A stretch of DNA of 64,000 nucleotides from Halicephalobus mephisto. Taxonomy: Eukaryota; Nematoda; Chromadorea; Rhabditida; Panagrolaimidae. The notes below the pieces were generated by a model. The model worked only from the letters and a program-made list of their open reading frames with translations. It had not been told where the DNA came from and did no database searches. Within the stretch, counting starts at the first letter, position 1. Each line of letters opens with the position of its first letter. Of this stretch, positions 11,789 through 22,806 are shown in pieces. The translations under genes and the position numbers were made by a program. The stretch lies in the NCBI GenBank assembly GCA_009193035.1, contig SWDT01000047.1:124001-188000 (forward strand). Direction: 5' to 3'.

Positions 11789-14700
11789 ATGGCTGATGAC
11801 CCTGCTGTTGTGAATTTTCAAAAAAAATCTTCCGATTCAGACATGGATCAAGAAGAAAAAACGGATGAAGAAGGATTAGAGATGAAGGTAAGTCCGGATA
11901 TAAATCGTCATTAATAATCCGTTTAATTAACAAACAAAATAGGTAGAATTACGAAGTTATAGTACATACAAAAAACGTAACTTTTGGTCCCGTAACAATT
12001 ACTTACTGTGACAAAAATGTAACACAATCGTCGCATTTTTCGTGGATATTTAGTATTTGTGACGAAAATTATGCCGATTTGCATTTGTTACTGTACCAAA
12101 AGTTGTTTTTTTGTATGTAGTACGGTAAGTGGACAGAATATTATTGAGAATTCTTAGTTTTCAGAATTTGTTTGACAATTCTGGAGCCTTCGAGAACTAC
12201 GGAATAATTACTTTTTTAAATTTTCGATCTCAACTGGAAAACTTTAAAAATCCGTGTTAAAATAATTTCTTCGAAAATTTATACCAAAAATTTCTTTGTT
12301 TAAAATCATTTTTAAAATTTTAAAGAACTATTTAAATGCAAAATTTAACAATTTTCTATTCCAATCAGGAAGTTTTGGATATATTTGTTCAAACAATTTC
12401 TACAAAAATTTATTGTAAACATTTCTATTTTTTACAGTGACGCAATGATTTTCAATTTTTTAAAGGTCATTGAAATGGAAAAAGAAGGTCATTTTCGGTG
12501 AATTTTATCCCTACAATCCGTGAATATCATTTTAGAACACCTGTAAGGTTTTGAATTTTTGGAAATGAACTAAATATTTTGGAAATTTCTAGAATCATGT
12601 ATAATTAAAAAAAGTAATTTTTGATTCCATAACAATTGCGAAATGTAATAAAAATGTGACGATTGTGTCACACTTTTCATGAATATTTGAGATTTGTGAT
12701 AAAAATTGGAACGTAATTGTGACGATTTGCATTTGTTACTGTATCAAAAGTTACGCTTCTTTTTGTGTGTAATTGTTGTGTTCTAGTTATAATCTTGTTA
12801 AGGTAGAAACAGGAAGAATATTACTAATCTTTACTCAACAATAAGACAGACAATAATTATATATCTTCCCTACAAGCCAACTGAGAGTCGCTTATGCTCT
12901 ATAGTGCTGCGTATTATCAAAATTGAGACTCAGAGTTCGAGATTCTAATTCTTCGTATTAAGACACGATTCATGAATAATTGTGATTCGAGAAATCTAGA
13001 TATCCAATTTCATCGACTTAAATGAAAGAATATTTTACAGTAAGAAAAATTCATAGATGTGCCTTAACACGAAAAATTAGAATTTCGATTTCTAATTCTG
13101 AATTTTAATTTTGATAATATGGACCACAGTATTTCATTATTTCTGATCTTCAGGTTGTCTCTTCAAATCCTCTCTTTCTAATATAGTTTCTATCTCGACA
13201 TATCTGAACTTAAAACATCTAAAAATCCGCATTGAAAAATTTTTGATTTTTATAATATTGCTATTTTTAGAATCTACTTAAAATTTTGAAGTTTGTTAAT
13301 TCATATAAAACAAAACTCCATCAGTTTCGATCTCTACCGACAAGATCGGAAAATCTGAATCAAGATAATATTTTCGAAATTTTGATTTTTATAATAAAAT
13401 TATTTCCAAAATTTATTGAATATTTTCAGTTTTTTAAAATTACGTAAAAATTCGTAATTTCCGGTCTTAATCGGAGAAGTTTAAAAATTTCCGACAAAAA
13501 CATTTTCGAAATTTTATGATAAATATCTTCAATTGAAGAAAATCCGAAGAGCAAACTATTTTTAAAAATTTCGCAATTAAAAAATCATAAAAAAACTCGT
13601 TTTGAAAATTTTGAAATGAATTTTTATCATTCGGTTATCTTTGTTTATCTTCGATTTTTGAATATTTTTATCGATTATGGTCATCGGAAATTATTAAATT
13701 CACTGAAATGTTAATTTTTGATAATTATTCAAAAACCTAAGAAAACAATGATAAATACATTTTTTACATTTTATTCCTATTTCGTAAAAATAAAAAAAAC
13801 CTACAATAATTTTAAAATTAATTTTAATTTTTTGAATTCACAGTGAAATTTGAGAAAAAATAAAAAAAATTCGAAATTTTTTAAAAATAAATCCAAAAAA
13901 CTACAGTTATACAAAATGTAAATCATTTTTAAAAAAAATGAAAATAGTAATTTTATTAATTTTTATAGTCTATTTTTGTGCAATTTCAATTTTTAATTAT
14001 TTTTAAATTTAAATTTTTCTAACAAAATCGTTATGATTGAAAATATGGAATTTTATATATATAATTGTGCAGTTCAGAGCTTTGAAGAAAATAAATCAGT
14101 TCTTTTATAATAACGAGATTTCAGATAAAAGCAAAACTTCAATTTGATGACGTACCGGTAGAATTGGGACCTCCTTCGATTTCTGAACGAAGAAATGAGA
14201 GTTTCCAAGACGTCGATCTTGAGATAAACGACCAGAAGGATAAGAGACAGTATTCGAGTTACACATTGCCGAGGGAAACTAGGAAAAAAAGCCTCGGGGA
14301 AAAAATCAAGGTAAAATCACTCTTAAAAATCATGATTTCGAAAATTTTCTGGAACTATAAAAACTCAAAGAATTTTTGAGAATATTATTGGAATTTCTGA
14401 AGTTTTCTATAATCTTCAAAAATGTCATTAAAACTTCAAAATTCTTCCATAATCTCATGGAAAGATATAAAACACTCTAGAATCCAATCAAAATTCCAAG
14501 AATCATCCAACATATCGGATTTTCAAAATCAATGTTAAAGCAATTTTTAAACAACTTTTAACTTTAATTTTTACAGTACTAAAATCTGTTTGAAGTAATC
14601 TTATAAGTTCTAGAATGCCCTCGGAAGGAGTAAAGTAGAGGAGACTTTTGGTGCGAGGTTCTCAGCTTCTGCGCATGAAGCCAGAGATCGTCGTCTGAGA

Positions 14701-17700
14701 TCCATTGATTCTCTGGATTCAGAAGTTTCAACCATAGGATGTCCTCCGAAAACTTTAGAGAGACCACCAATGATCGACTTCTACAGACACTCCGCTCATG
14801 GAGAGGAGAAATCTCGTCCGACGATGACGGAGCTGATTCGTGGAAGTGAAAACGAAGACGAAACTATCGAGGAATTCGAAGAAAAGAACGCGAAAATTGT
14901 GGAATCACAACTGCAATCAACGAAAAATGGACAATCGAACAAAATCCACCCATCCGAGAAGGAACTTCAAAAGCCTACGGATGACCAACCAAAGAACAAA
15001 TACGGATGGATTCAAGGAGTTCTAATCCGATGTGTGGCGAACATCTTCGGTGTCATGCTTTTCCTAAGAATGTCCTGGGTTTCTGGACAAGCAGGAATCC
15101 TGATGGGTTCTATGATCGTCTGCTTAGCTTCCCTCGTTACAATGATCACATCTGTTTCCATGAGCGCCATCTGCACTAACGGATTCGTCAAAGGCGGAGG
15201 AGCTTACTACTTGGTAAATCGGCATTTGAAACACGCAATTCAATAACTTATTCAGATTTCCCGTTCTCTCGGTCCAGAATTCGGAGGATCGATTGGAGTT
15301 CTCTTCAGTATAGCCAATGCCGTCGGAGCCGCCATGTATATAGTCGGTTTTGCTGAAAACTGTCGAGATGTTATGGTCGACCATGACATTACTATCTTTG
15401 ATGGAGGACTGAATGATGTCAGAGTTATCGGATTAAGTAAGTAATTGTCCATTATTTGTGCCTAATTGGCTCTATCTGATTATCTATAATTCCTTTTTGT
15501 ATAGTAGTTCAGTTGTGTGCTTGTCTATTTGGTCATTTATCCATAAATCCACTTATGGATATAGCAAATATATATTTAATCAGAAATGTTCTGAATGCTC
15601 ACGCTAAAGTTTTTTCGTCAATGCTCCAGATGACACAACACTAGGAGATATAACATCACAAACATCATAACTTCTAGATATGCATTTCTTGGATGAAAAT
15701 TATGAATATCATTTCTGATTGTTTCTATTTAGAACTTATTATTTTGCATTGCTTCCATGAGAAACTGATAATAATTAACCTAACTTTGAAATTCTATTGA
15801 TCTCAATGTTCTCGAAAAAGGAGTCTTCATGTTATTTATATTCTTTAAACTCATTAATTTTCAGTAACCTGTGTGATTCTGATGACAATCGTATTCATCG
15901 GTCTCGGATTCGAGTCAAAAATGCAACTAATCCTCCTTTGTATTCTCTCCGCTGCCCTCGCTGACTTCTATATTGGGTCCTTTATTCCTCCCGATCACAG
16001 TCAGCAACTGAAAGGAATGACGGGGTACTCTTGGGCAACTTTTCAGGAGAACCTCTACCCGTCCTTCAGACAAGGGTATAACTACTTTTCTGTCTTTTCC
16101 ATTTATTTCCCTGCTGCTACTGGCATCATGGCTGGAGCCAACATCTCCGGAGATCTGAAGAACCCCACTAAGGCTATTCCAAAAGGAACTTTACTTGCTA
16201 TTGCCATTACAACTGGTGCTTATCTGTCCTTGGTGTGGATAATGGGGGCTTCTGTCATCAGAGATGCTGATGGGATCAATGTCCCTGAACTCTTGAATGC
16301 TTCAACAGCTCTGATAAATAACGGATGGTGGCCAAGTTCGGTTTTCGCTACATTATTTGGAAAAGGTTACCAAAACTATCACCAACCAGAATGTGTGAAC
16401 GACTCCAGTTGCAAATATGGGCTCATAAACAATTTCCAGGTGAATATTTAGTTTTATTTGACGCTAAAATCCCTTCGAAATTTGTAATTTTATCTAGAAT
16501 TTAATGAAATGTTCTAAAATTTCCCTGATTTTTATTCAAGCTTCTAGAATACTCAAATCTTATGGAACCTTTTAGAATATCCCGAAATTTCTAGAAATTA
16601 AAATTCAATATCTGAGAACTTGATTTTTAACCTTTTCTCAGAATTTAAGAAATTTCCTTGAAAGTAATTTTGTAAACATTTGAAGTTCTAATTTTTAGAA
16701 TAATATTATATTAATTTGTTTCAGATTTTCGAAGTCATCGCAGCGTTCGGCCCATTGGTATTTTTCGGCATGGCTTCATCTACCCTCTCTTCCGCCTTAC
16801 TTTGCCTTGTTTCTGGTCCTAAGATCTTCCAAGCCATCTGCAAGGACAAGATCTTCCCTTACATTTCCTACTTCGCCACAGGGTATGGAAAGAATCTGGA
16901 GCCAAGAAAGGCCTACTTCCTCTGTTTCATAATTGCTTGTTTGATCATTGGTATCGGAGACTTGAACACCATCGCCCCGATTATTTCCAACTTTTACCTC
17001 TGTACCTATGCCTTGATTAATTTTGCTTGTTTCGATACGTCATTCGCCAAGTCCCCTGGATTCAGACCAAGTTTCAAATACTACAACCTCTGGGTCAGTC
17101 TAATTGGAGCACTTCTGTGTATATGCATCATGTTCGTCATCTCTTGGTTCAACGCTTTGTTGACCTTCATGTTCTTCGGACTTTTATTCCTCTACATGAC
17201 TCATAGGAAACCAGATGTGAATTGGGGATCTTCAACTCAAGCTCATAGTTACCGTCACGCTCTCCAATACGTACAGAAGTTAGAAGGCATCGGAGAACAT
17301 GTTAAAAACTACCGTCCACAGATATTAGTATTGACAGGAAATCCAGCTGCAAGACCTAGTTTGGTAGATTTTGCTTATGCAATTACAAAGGGAAATAGTC
17401 TTCTCATCTGCGGTCACGTCGTTCCGGTAAGTTGATTTTTTGACTTTATATATTATGAAGCAGAGCAATAACTGTTGTGATTTCTTCAATCATATATGGA
17501 CACTACAATGTGTAGTAACTTTGGAAGATAGATAAGGACTAATATATTTTTTGCGGGCTTCATTTAGAAGTTTCTAGATCTAAGCTGAACATAGTTTTAA
17601 AGCATTAATTGTGGAATCATGTAAAATTAGAAAACTCACCAAGAATGAAAATCATCAAGTAGTCTTGTTTAATTCATATAACATTCTGGAAATTCTTATT

Positions 17701-19239
17701 GAGATTCTTATATAACAAAACCGATTTCTAATTTTTATAATTTGATTTTCTTTAAAAATCTGACTTTAGTACTCGCTCAATGACTCTGTCCATCAGATGA
17801 TGCACAAACTTCGAGAACAAATGAAACAATGGTTCCGAAAACGCCACATAAAATCCTTCTACCTCTCCGTGGCGAATTCAGATTTCCGTCAAGGGATTCA
17901 GAGTCTCATTCAAATTTCTGGATTGGGTAGACTGAAACCGAATATCTTGTTGATCGGGTTCAAACAAGACTGGGCTTCCAATGGAGTCGAAGGACTAAAA
18001 GAGATCAACAATTATTTTGGAGCTATTCGAGATGCTTTCTCAAGTCAACTGGCTGTCTGTATTCTCAGAAACGGTCAAAATAGACTTGATTTCAGTGAAG
18101 TTATCCAGAAGCATAATCTGCTTTCTGGATTCCCGAAAATTGAACCAGTGAACGAGCGGGCCTCTGCAAAAGGGCATTTCAAGATCAAAGGAAGAAGAGC
18201 AAGCGCTGTTTTGATGAATACGATCAACTTCAACCAGAACCCAGATGTAGAAGCTGCTCGAAACGTAGTTAGTATGGATTCTACCGGAGACGCAAGAAAA
18301 CTAAGTGATACTGAATCCAGTGAAATGTCGGTGGAAAGCAGTTTGAGAGGGATTCCAAAGCACTACAATGAAGAGCAAGTTGAGGTTTTGACTTCCATCA
18401 ACAAGTTCCAATTCAAAGTCAAGAAAGGAACGATCGACGTCTGGTGGCTCTACGACGATGGTGGATTGAGTTTGCTCATCCCCTACTTGCTAACTCAAGG
18501 CAAAAGCTATCTCGAGGTTGGTTTTTAGAAGCAGATGTTATAATTAAACAAAAAACGATAGTTTTGTGAGTCTTTCAATTACTGTGTAGAGCAAGTGAGA
18601 ATAGAAAATGATAAATATAGTAAATTGAAACAAATTTGACTATTTTTATCCTCATCCTCTTTTGAGAGTTTTAATTTGCTAAAAAATATCAACTTGTATT
18701 TAAATAATTTCAAAAAATCTTTTTAATTGAAAAAAATCATTTAGTAATTATGTTTCTAGAACTCTAATCTGCGTGTTTTCACTTTATCATCGCATTCGAA
18801 AAGAATCGACGAACAAGAACGGAATCTGGCTTCTCTGTTGACGAAGTTCAGAATCGACTGTGCCGAAGTGACTGTTTTGTCCGATTACTCCAGAGCCCCG
18901 AGTCCGAAGCTGCTCAGTGACTTCGAGGACCTCATTACGCCCTTCATCTACGACGACACAACTTCGGAATCCTCGTCCACCCCTTCTAAAGACGGTCTGA
19001 TCTCCAAGACTGAACTTATTTCTCAACAGGAAAGGACCTGGAAGACCCTGAGGACCGCGGAGCAGCTGCAGAAGTACTCCTCGAAGAGCGACCTCATTGT
19101 GATTACCCTCCCTGTACCCCGAAAAGGCCTCATCAGCGGTTGTCTCTACATGGCCTGGCTCGACGTCATGACTCGAGGACTTCCCCCCACCCTCTTCGTC
19201 CGCGGTAATCAACAATCTGTTCTTACTTTTTATTCTTAG
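11789..19239 (+). CDS. NKCC-type cation-chloride cotransporter, tandem copy 1 (about 1189 aa)
   Basis: Eight exons: 11789-11887, 14125-14310 (start +/-1), 14614-15213, 15256-15436, 15865-16439, 16725-17426, 17770-18516, 18760-19239. The family is SLC12A, NKCC branch: a cytosolic N-terminus with the PP-IDFYR...[10 protein letters not shown] segment, 12 membrane spans beginning [13 protein letters not shown], and a long cytosolic C-terminus ending QSVLTFYS exactly as in NKCC1. Visible ion-site features: NIFG in TM1, AMYIVGFAE in TM3 (Tyr codon at 15337, K+ site), FPAATG in TM6 and TLSSAL in TM8 (Na+ site). So electroneutral Na-K-2Cl transport is expected. The N-terminus has no RFxV/I motif; the place where copy 2 has GRFKF reads AKLQF. 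AATAAA at about 19258. My count of exon 2 is one base short of phase; I treat this as a counting limit because homology is continuous. Confidence 0.9.
11961..12121. mobile_element. MITE family 1 copy in intron 1 of NKCC copy 1
   Basis: Inverted ends ACATACAAAAAACGTAACTT and AAGTTGTTTTTTTGTATGT; flanked by AGTAC-like sequence. Same core as 10650-11135. Confidence 0.65.
12604..12770. mobile_element. MITE family 1 copy, second in intron 1 of NKCC copy 1
   Basis: Left end is degraded (AAAAAAAGTAATTTTTGATT); right end CAAAAGTTACGCTTCTTTTT is well kept. Core CAATTGCGAAATGT and GACGATTTGCATTTG match the family. Confidence 0.6.
12800..13200. repeat. Intronic repeat shared with NKCC copy 3 introns
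   Basis: Contains AGGAAGAATATTACTAATC, ACAATAAGACAG, a CTTATGCTCTATAGTGCT segment and a later TTCAGGTTGTCTCTTC-type segment. Related ordered blocks occur at 34040-34240 and 34255-34430 in intron 2 of copy 3. Either an old repeat or conserved intron sequence. Confidence 0.35.
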
Positions 19240-19589
19240 AAGTCGACAATTTGAAACAAATAAACCTTTTCTAAATCATCAATTGTGCATAAATAAAAAT
19301 ACTGTTTATTTTTCTGCATGAGAAACAAAATAAGTCTCTTTCGATTGGGTACTTTAGTACTGATTGTAATTATTTCAAATATCAATGAATCCTTTAATTA
19401 ATATGTATTAATCGACATATATGGATAGACAGAGGCTTTCATACCCCATGTAATTTGAGTTGAGAAGTTGCTAGGTCTGTCTAGGCAGAACACAGTATCC
19501 TAAATATTTAGCCGTTTCTCTTGCTGGTCCTTATAATGCACTAAGAAGTTCTAAAATTTTTCAATTAATTGATTCAAAAATCTTCAATC

Positions 19590-19700
19590 ATGTCAACAGA
19601 CAGAAACGTTGGAGCTAGAAAGTTACTACAAAATATTCCTTTCAAATTTATCACTATCCTTGGAGGTGTATTAGTTTACATAGGAATTCAGTTCTTATGA
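19590..19700 (+). CDS. Possible 36-aa membrane micropeptide
   Basis: ATG at 19590, TGA at 19698-19700, AATAAA at about 19747. The product begins MSTDRNVGARKLLQNIP and ends with a hydrophobic run FITILGGVLVYIGIQFL, a tail-anchor-like layout with a basic segment before the span. Codons are less AT-extreme than the flanks. No homologue was recognised. It lies 350 bp after NKCC copy 1 on the same strand. Confidence 0.35.
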   Translation: MSTDRNVGARKLLQNIPFKFITILGGVLVYIGIQFL

Positions 19701-20078
19701 TTTGCTTTGGTGAATCTTCCAAATTCATGAAGAATTTCCTTTTTAAAAATAAAATCAACGACTCTTAAATCAAATTAAAAATTACATTAACTTTACTGTT
19801 TATTACTATGGATGAAATATAAAATAATTAAAAATATATTCAAAACTTTTATCTGATATTCTATAACTAATAAATTATGAACTATAGTCAATGCAGAAAT
19901 TTATGTTAAACGTTTTAACTATAAGTCAATCGATTTTAATTTTTAGAAGAATTATATTTAAAAATTCCACAAAACATTGTTTTACAAAGTGAATTATTTA
20001 TTTTGTATCAATAGTTTTGTGTTATAAAGTTCTGTTGAAATGAGATGTTGGAATATGAAGAAAATAAAGTGGGTTGTT

Positions 20079-20210
20079 GCGGAAAGCGAGAAGACTCCTA
20101 ACACGAAAACCCTGGAGATGCAGAAACTCAATTTGCGCGCCAAAGGAGCGGTGGAAAAAAGTAGAAGCGATGCTACGGGACCGGACGACGTCGCAAAGAG
20201 TTATTGTTGA
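20079..20210 (+). pseudogene. Dispersed 3' terminal exon, copy B
   Basis: Forty-four codons with the same frame as copy A (AESEKTPNTKTLEMQKLN...), ending at TGA 20208-20210, with AATAAA at about 20231 and TTGTCAATTAAGG after it. The two-codon difference from copies A and C is in phase. Confidence 0.45.
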
Positions 20211-20490
20211 TTTGTACTGTTGACTACTGGAATAAAGTGACCAGTTAACCATTGTCAATTAAGGGAAGAATCCAGAAAACCCTTACATGGGTACAATTAA
20301 CTCTTAACGATAACTATAAAGTTTGCATTTTCATATCAAATCTTGGGGATCTGCTAGTCTGTTTTATTTTAACAGTATTATTAAAATTAACCATTATCAA
20401 TTATGTTTTCCTTCAGGAATTGAGTTTAAAAAATAAGATTCTCCCGTAAATATGGCATATTTCTGAAATAAGTATTGTTTTACGTTACTG

Positions 20491-20710
20491 TAAGGGATTC
20501 TAACCTATTTCCTTAATTGACAGTTGTTAACTCTTGGCTTTATTCCAGCAATCAACAATACAAAGTAGTTAAGAACAACTCTTTGCGACTTGGTCTCGTT
20601 CCCTCTTGTCGCTCCTGTGTTCCTCTGATTCTGCCTCTTGTTTGACGCGCAAATTGAGCTTCTGAATCTCCAGGGTTTTCGTGATAGGAATTTTCTCGCT
20701 TTCTGCGACA
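20491..20710 (-). pseudogene. Dispersed 3' terminal exon, copy C, inverted to copy B
   Basis: On the minus strand the frame runs from 20706 to the stop at 20571-20569, 46 codons, the same length as copy A (AESEKIPITKTLEIQKLN...). AATAAA and the CCCTTA end are also kept. Copies B and C lie tail to tail about 280 bp apart, forming a foldback unit. Confidence 0.45.
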
Positions 20711-22130
20711 GTTACGTCTCTGTCGTTCGTCTGCTTGTGTACCTATTTCTATGTCTATCAAGCAAATATTTTGTGAAAAGTTGTCAGAACTTTGATGTTA
20801 AATCCACTCTATGTTTCAGATGAACAAATAATGAAAATTATAATACCTCAAAAATTGTACATTTTACACATATTTTACTTGGATTTATATTTTACAGATC
20901 ATTCATAAATACTTCGGAATGAAATTTATGATTTGAACGTACTTTCACGAGACAAAGTTCGTAATCAATATGAATTTGGAATTTCATCCATCTCAATGAC
21001 CTCTGGGGAAGTTTTCAGTTTGTCTTATCTTTGCATGATCAACAACCAAAGTTGTGAGCGGAGAGCGTCAAACATTCGCAGAAACAAAAAACATTACTTA
21101 TTTCATTTTGTGGTTGATAAAAATTGGCAAACTTTTGTTGAATTATCAATAAATAACGTAATAACATTAATTTTATTAAAAACGATCCAAATTGAATGAT
21201 TTATGTTTAAAAAAGTGAAAAAAATCATGATTGGTTTTGAACCAAATGATAAATTTTCCATTTTTTAAATATGAAGTAATTCTACATCACAAAATAAAAT
21301 TTCAATCAAAAATTATTCGTTTCAGGACTACCACTTAATTTTCAATTATCTTTATTTTTATACAAATTTATTGCACTTTTTATTATTTATCAAAAATGAC
21401 GAAATAGTACTCGTTTCGTCCGAAATTACAAAAATCATGATTTATATTAAAATAAAAATCAGTTCTGAATCGAATGATTTTAAATTCCTTGCTCATATGC
21501 TTTTTTATTTCTGAAAAATATAAAACTTCACGAAATTTGGAAAATAACTTGTTTAAAAATGAAAGAATTAAGTTATCGTTCTTTGATTTTTCATTGAATT
21601 CATTAATAACTTGAGTGTAATAAAAACTGCACTCTGCGTACACCAGAAACAAACATATGATCATGAAGTGTGATTTTTACCGAAATAATTGCACTTGTCC
21701 CGAAACTGGTTTTCATTTCTGCAAAGTGGTTGATCACAGCAGAAAACGATATTCTTTCAAACATTAAAGATAAATTTTAATTTATTTCAAGAAATTCCAA
21801 AATTTTTCAATTCAAACCTAAAATTACGAAATTTAGCACTTGGGATTTTCGAAAATAAAATCATAAGTACTGCCAAAATTAGAAAACGATGTTATTGCAA
21901 AACAATTTTGACAAAAATTCGTGGAAGTTAGGAAGTAAAGTAACCTACGCAACAAGTTTGGTTATGCGTTGTCTTGTGATCTTGTTCAATTTCGAAATTG
22001 ATGTTTTGACATATTTTGTTAGATGAATTTCGAGACTTCTGAAACGAAACCATGTGATATGCATATGTCTATTCACTTTGATTTATTAATTATGATACAG
22101 CTCAAGGATATCCAAAATGCCATAACACTA

Positions 22131-22538
22131 CACACAAAGCGTAACTTTTGGTTCAGTAACAATTGCGAAATGTGACAAACATGTAACACAATCGTCACAT
22201 TTTTCATGACTATTTAGTATTTGAGACTAAATTACAACGTAATAGTAACGATTTGTATTTATTACTATGCTAAAAGTTGCTTTTTTATATAGTTACAAAC
22301 GTAAATACTATTATTATACGCAAGGTTGTAACAATTACCTACTGTGACAAATATGTAACGTAATAGTGACGATTTGCATTTATTACTATGCTGAAGGTTA
22401 CTTTTTTATGTAGTTACAAACGTAAATACTATTATTATACGCAAGGTTGTAACAATTACCTATTGTATTAAAAATGTAATATAATAGTAACGATTTATAT
22501 TTATTACTATGCTAAAAGTTGCTTTTTTACGTACAATA
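22131..22538. mobile_element. MITE family 1, expanded copy
   Basis: Starts ACACAAAGCGTAACTTTTGG and contains three successive right-end-like units ending AAAGTTGCTTTTTTA or a variant, at about 22290, 22410 and 22535. It shows internal tandem growth of the element. Confidence 0.55.
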
Positions 22539-22806
22539 GCTCTTCGAAGATAAATTTCTATACTTTTGCAAAAAATTTAAAATGCTGGATTGAGGAAAAC
22601 TAATTACAATAGTTTGTATATTTGAGCGAAATAAACTTCAGATTTTTTTGATAAATTAGAAAAATGAAGATAAACATTATTTTTGATTTTCTGAACTTGG
22701 AACCTAAATTTGATGAATTAACTACTTTCTGACAAGTTGATAAATGAGGACAGTTTTCTCCGATCAAAGACTTATTTTTGATCAACTTTGGCTCACGCAA
22801 TCAAAG

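Larger units (their letters stand above)
19240..22806. other. Spacer between NKCC copies 1 and 2
   Basis: Holds the 3' end of copy 1, a possible 36-codon gene (19590-19700), the inverted pair of 3'-exon repeats (20079-20710), a dispersed segment at 20700-20990 and MITE family 1 (22131-22538). Open frames at 20933-21199 and 21383-21664 lack family or splice support. Confidence 0.4.

Noticed and set aside
14125..14310. Possible one-base frameshift in exon 2 of NKCC copy 1
   Set aside because: By my count the exon is 185 nt where 186 is expected, but the protein alignment with copy 2 is continuous, so a counting error at the exon start is more likely than a real lesion. The same applies to the last exon start of copy 2.
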